Under the pieces are notes generated by a model, which did not search any database, was not told the DNA's origin, and saw only the letters and a program-made list of their open reading frames with translations. Source: Hyphomicrobium sp. (GTDB lineage Bacteria; Pseudomonadota; Alphaproteobacteria; Rhizobiales; Hyphomicrobiaceae). Taken from it: a stretch of 64,000 nucleotides of DNA. This document shows positions 61,197-64,000 of the stretch, piece after piece. Where the stretch lies: positions 186,001-250,000 of the forward strand of contig JADJVG010000033.1 of NCBI GenBank assembly GCA_016716675.1. The letters run 5' to 3'. Position numbers and translations under genes: made by a program. Positions within the stretch are counted from its first letter, which is position 1; the number at the start of each line of letters is the position of its first letter.

Positions 61197-62824
61197 CTAA
61201 GCGCCGGCGTCGTCCGTCGCTCCAGCGGCGTCCTCATCGGCGCCGCCCTGCTCCAGGTCTTCCGCCGTGATCCAGCCGGCCTGAACGCGAGCCGCCATGA
61301 TCATGGCCTCCGCATCCTTGCGCGACACTTCGAAGCCATCGAGGTGGCCCTTGTGGCGGACCGGCTCGCTGTCCTTTTCCTTCTTGCGTTCGGTCCAGCC
61401 GACCAGTTCGTCGGTGGCGCAGTCGGCAAAGTCCTCGACCGTCTTGATGCCGTTTTCGCCCAGCGCCACCAGCATGGCGGTGGTGAGGCCCGGCACTTCA
61501 GCAAGTTCATCGGCAACGCCGAGCTCGCGGCGCTTGGCATCGCGCTCTGCTTCCTGCTGTTCCAGGTATTCGCGGGCGCGGTTTTGAATTTCGGATGCCG
61601 TGTTCTCGTCGAAGCCTTCGATGTGGGCGATTTCCGACAAGTCGACAAAGGCGACTTCCTCGATCGAGGCGAAGCCTTCGGTGACGAGCAACTGGGCGAT
61701 GACCTCGTCGACGTCGAGCGCATCCATGAACACCTGGGTGCGCTCGGCGAATTCCTTCTGGCGGCGCTCGGATTCTTCCGCCTCGGTCAGGATGTCGATG
61801 TCCCAGCCGGTGAGCTGCGAGGCCAGCCGCACGTTCTGGCCGCGCCGGCCGATGGCGAGCGACAGCTGCGCTTCGGGCACGACGACTTCGATGCGGTTGG
61901 AATCTTCATCGAGCACGACCTTGGTGACTTCGGCCGGCGCCAGCGCGTTGACGATGAAGCTCGCCGCATCCGGGTTCCACTGGATGATATCGACCTTCTC
62001 GCCCTGCAGCTCGTTGACGACGGCCTGCACGCGGGCGCCGCGCATACCGACGCAGGCGCCGACCGGATCGATCGAGGAATCCTTGGAGATGACGGCGATC
62101 TTGGCGCGGAGCCCGGATCGCGGGCGACCGACTTGATCTCGACGACGCCGTCGTAGATCTCCGGCACTTCCTGCGCGAACAGCTTGGCCATGAACTCGGG
62201 CTTGGCGCGCGACAGGAAAATCTGCGGGCCGCGCTGCTCGCGGCGCACGTCGTAGATGTAGGCGCGGATGCGATCGCCGAGGCGCACGTTCTCGCGCGGG
62301 ATCATCTCGTCGCGGCGGATGATGCCTTCGGCGCGGCCGAGATCGACGATGACGTTGCCGTATTCGACGCGCTTCACCGTGCCGTTGACGATCTCGCCGA
62401 TGCGGTCCTTGAATTCGTCGAACTGGCGGTCGCGCTCGGCCTCGCGCACCTTCTGCACGATCACCTGCTTGGCGTTCTGCGCGGCGACGCGGCCGAACTC
62501 GAGCGGCGGCAGCGTCTCGGCGATGAAGTCGCCGATCTTGGCTTCCGGGTTGCGCTTCTGGGCGTCGGCGAGCGTGACCTGCGTTGAATCGTTCTCGACC
62601 AATTCGACGACAGCCAGCACGCGCGTCAGCTTGGCCTCGCCGGTCTTGGGATCGATCTCGCAGCGGATATCGTTCTCGGCGCCGTAGCGCGACTTGGCGG
62701 CTTTCTGGATGGCGTCTTCCATGGCTTCGATGACGATTCTGCGGTCGATCGTCTTTTCTCGCGCGACGGCGTCGGCGATTTGCAGAAGTTCCAAACGGTT
62801 GGCGCTGATGCCGGCCGTGGCCAT
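61197..62824 (-). CDS. nusA: transcription termination/antitermination factor NusA, one frameshift
   Basis: Two frames overlap near 62109. The first gives the N-terminal RNA polymerase-binding domain (ELLQIADAVAREKTIDRRIV) and S1 domain (GTVKRVEYGNVIVDLGRAEG, IYDVRREQRGPQIFLSRAKP). The second gives the KH domains (VGACVGMRGARVQAVVNELQ, LSLAIGRRGQNVRLASQLTG) and the C-terminal helix-hairpin-helix acidic repeats (VDEVIAQLLVTEGFASIEEV). The break is in GGCTCCGCGCC, where one C is missing relative to GGC TCC CGC GCC. NusA is essential, so a sequence error is likely. Total length is about 542 residues. Confidence 0.95.
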
Positions 62825-62827
62825 GGG

Positions 62828-63496
62828 TTAGTCCTCCGTATCGTCTTGTACGATGTCGTTTTCGTCGAGTTCGGCACCGTCGCCGGGATTGGCGGCGGCG
62901 GGCTTGTCTGAATGCCGCTGCTTGGCGCGCGCCAAGGCTTCGCGGATCAATTCGTCGGTCAAGACCAGCTTGGCTTCGGCGATGAGCGAAACGGGAAAGC
63001 CCAAGTGCTGGACGCCGAGCGGGCCCAGATCGGTCTTGATGCGCATCTCGCCATCTTCGAAACCTTCAAGAACGCCCTTGAAGCGCTTGCGGCCGTCGAC
63101 CGGCTCCTTCAATTCGATCTTGGCTTCGTGCCCGGCCCAATCTTCGAAATCTGACGGGCGGACGAGCGGCCGGTCGATACCGGGGGATGAAATTTCCAGC
63201 CGGTAGCGGCCATGAACCACGTCGGCGACATCGAGCACCGGCGAAACGGCTTTCGAGATCGTCTCGCAATCGTCGATCGAGATCGTGCCATCAAGTCGCT
63301 CGGCCATGACCTGGACGATACGCTCGTCCTTGCCGGCGACGCTGACGCGGACCAGGCGAAAGCCCAGATCCTCGATGACCGGCGAGACGATGTCGGCCAC
63401 GTCGGCAGCAAGCCCCGTTTCACGCACGAAACGCTCCACCGGCGCGCCCGCGGGTGCGGCGTGCTTTACGGTCGTATCCGTGGTCCGTGTGGTCAT
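62828..63496 (-). CDS. rimP: ribosome maturation factor RimP
   Basis: The 222-residue protein has the RimP layout: DIVSPVIEDLGFRLVRVSVA in the N-domain, then ISIDDCETISKAVSPVLDV, RYRLEISSPGIDRPLVRPSD and a C-terminal SH3-like domain (GRKRFKGVLEGFEDGEM). It helps 30S assembly. ATG 63496 starts the recognised protein; the ORF is open upstream. The acidic tail (ELDENDIVQDDTED) is longer than in E. coli. It lies 3 bases upstream of nusA, as usual. Confidence 0.92.
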   Translation of the reverse strand: MTTRTTDTTVKHAAPAGAPVERFVRETGLAADVADIVSPVIEDLGFRLVRVSVAGKDERIVQVMAERLDGTISIDDCETISKAVSPVLDVADVVHGRYRLEISSPGIDRPLVRPSDFEDWAGHEAKIELKEPVDGRKRFKGVLEGFEDGEMRIKTDLGPLGVQHLGFPVSLIAEAKLVLTDELIREALARAKQRHSDKPAAANPGDGAELDENDIVQDDTED

Positions 63497-63638
63497 GAAG
63501 CCGGCGAAAACCTGATCAAAGACCGTTTGGAGCGGGCCCGGCGGGTCCACTCGAAGATCGATCTTTTGTTATTGGGATGGCGGTCAGATAGGCGCTTTGC
63601 ACCACAAATGCAAGCGCAAATCCGCTTTGATCGAAGCG

Positions 63639-64000
63639 TTAACGGCGCACGAACCGGAAATAATAGCGCCGCCGGCCCTCACGATCCGCCTTGGCCTCGT
63701 AGCGCGTCTGGGGCCAGTCATCCGGCCGGACGCGCCAGTCGGCCGCGGCTTGCGCGGTCCACTCGAAGCGGGGCTCGGCCTTGAAGGCCAGCAAGGCTGA
63801 GCGCGCATAGTCGCCGATATCCGTGCCGAACCTCAGCTCCGCGCCGCTCTTCATGACGCGGGCAAGAAGATCGAGCGTGGCCCTATTCACCAGCCGGCGC
63901 TTCTGATGTTTGCGCTTGGGCCACGGATCGGGAAACAGGATGAAGGCGCGATCGATCGAGGCGGGCGGGAGCCAGCGCAGCACGTCGCGCGCGTCGCCCA
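63639..64000 (-). CDS. trmB: tRNA (guanine-N7-)-methyltransferase, C-terminal part
   Basis: The last 120 residues of TrmB are present; the start lies beyond the right edge. The motif LFPDPWPKRKHQKRRLVN is diagnostic for this SAM-dependent enzyme and holds part of the active site. Later TRYEAKADREGRRRYYFRF is the TxYE-type end that contacts SAM. It makes m7G46 in tRNAs. It is upstream of rimP on the same strand, the known order in Rhizobiales. Confidence 0.93.
   Translation of the reverse strand, partial: GDARDVLRWLPPASIDRAFILFPDPWPKRKHQKRRLVNRATLDLLARVMKSGAELRFGTDIGDYARSALLAFKAEPRFEWTAQAAADWRVRPDDWPQTRYEAKADREGRRRYYFRFVRR

Overview
The window is high-GC DNA from an alphaproteobacterium, most likely of the order Hyphomicrobiales (Rhizobiales). 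The signs are an irr-like Fur regulator beside fabA-fabB-fabI, the block trmB-rimP-nusA-ylxR-infB-rbfA-truB, the coaBC-dut-cysK-moeB cluster, a phasin, and a tRNA-His that lacks the extra G at position -1 and carries A73, a known alphaproteobacterial trait. Genus cannot be set from sequence alone.

Positions 1 to about 12.3 kb form an accessory island. It holds a decayed tail-fibre-like gene, a decayed gene of at least nine 34-residue helical repeats, a decayed serine resolvase, and a type I restriction-modification locus on the minus strand (half-size S protein, GIY-YIG-like protein, hsdM, hsdS, hsdR, YgjP-like metallopeptidase). In that locus hsdS reads cleanly but hsdM and hsdR are broken. 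An ArdC antirestriction protein and a small island protein follow. The island stops at the 3' end of a tRNA-fMet gene (12355-12431), which probably served as its attachment site.

12.7-35.6 kb carries a membrane-anchored double AAA+ ATPase fused to a release-factor-like domain without GGQ, tRNA-His, a phasin, a histidine kinase, an iron(III) uptake operon (fbpA-like, a Cys-rich hypothetical, fbpB-like; no ATPase gene seen), an M15-like peptidase, glpD, a sodium:solute symporter with a fused DUF4212-like small subunit, a PCu(A)C copper chaperone, coaBC-dut-cysK-moeB, an M50 intramembrane protease, a beta-helix/RTX protein and a 2-hydroxyacid dehydrogenase.

35.8-44.2 kb carries an SH3 protein, irr, fabA-fabB-fabI (unsaturated fatty acid synthesis and enoyl reduction), murI, a small secreted protein, pnp and rpsO. 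From 44.2 to 55.4 kb an accessory segment separates rpsO from truB, which are normally neighbours. It contains an 88-bp palindromic tandem array, small secreted or membrane proteins, a MASE1-like sensor kinase with a FixJ-type regulator, a Flp pilin, an IS3 remnant, an L,D-transpeptidase, a pyruvate-decarboxylase-like enzyme, CTAG-bounded palindromes and an SLC13 transporter. From 55.4 kb to the end lie the translation and transcription genes truB-rbfA-(YcxB-like)-infB-ylxR-nusA-rimP-trmB.

Many conserved genes, including essential coaBC and nusA, carry single-base frameshifts, several at homopolymers. The assembly therefore probably contains residual indel errors, and frameshift alone should not be read as decay. 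The left 7 kb has a higher lesion density and nonsense codons, and looks truly degenerate.
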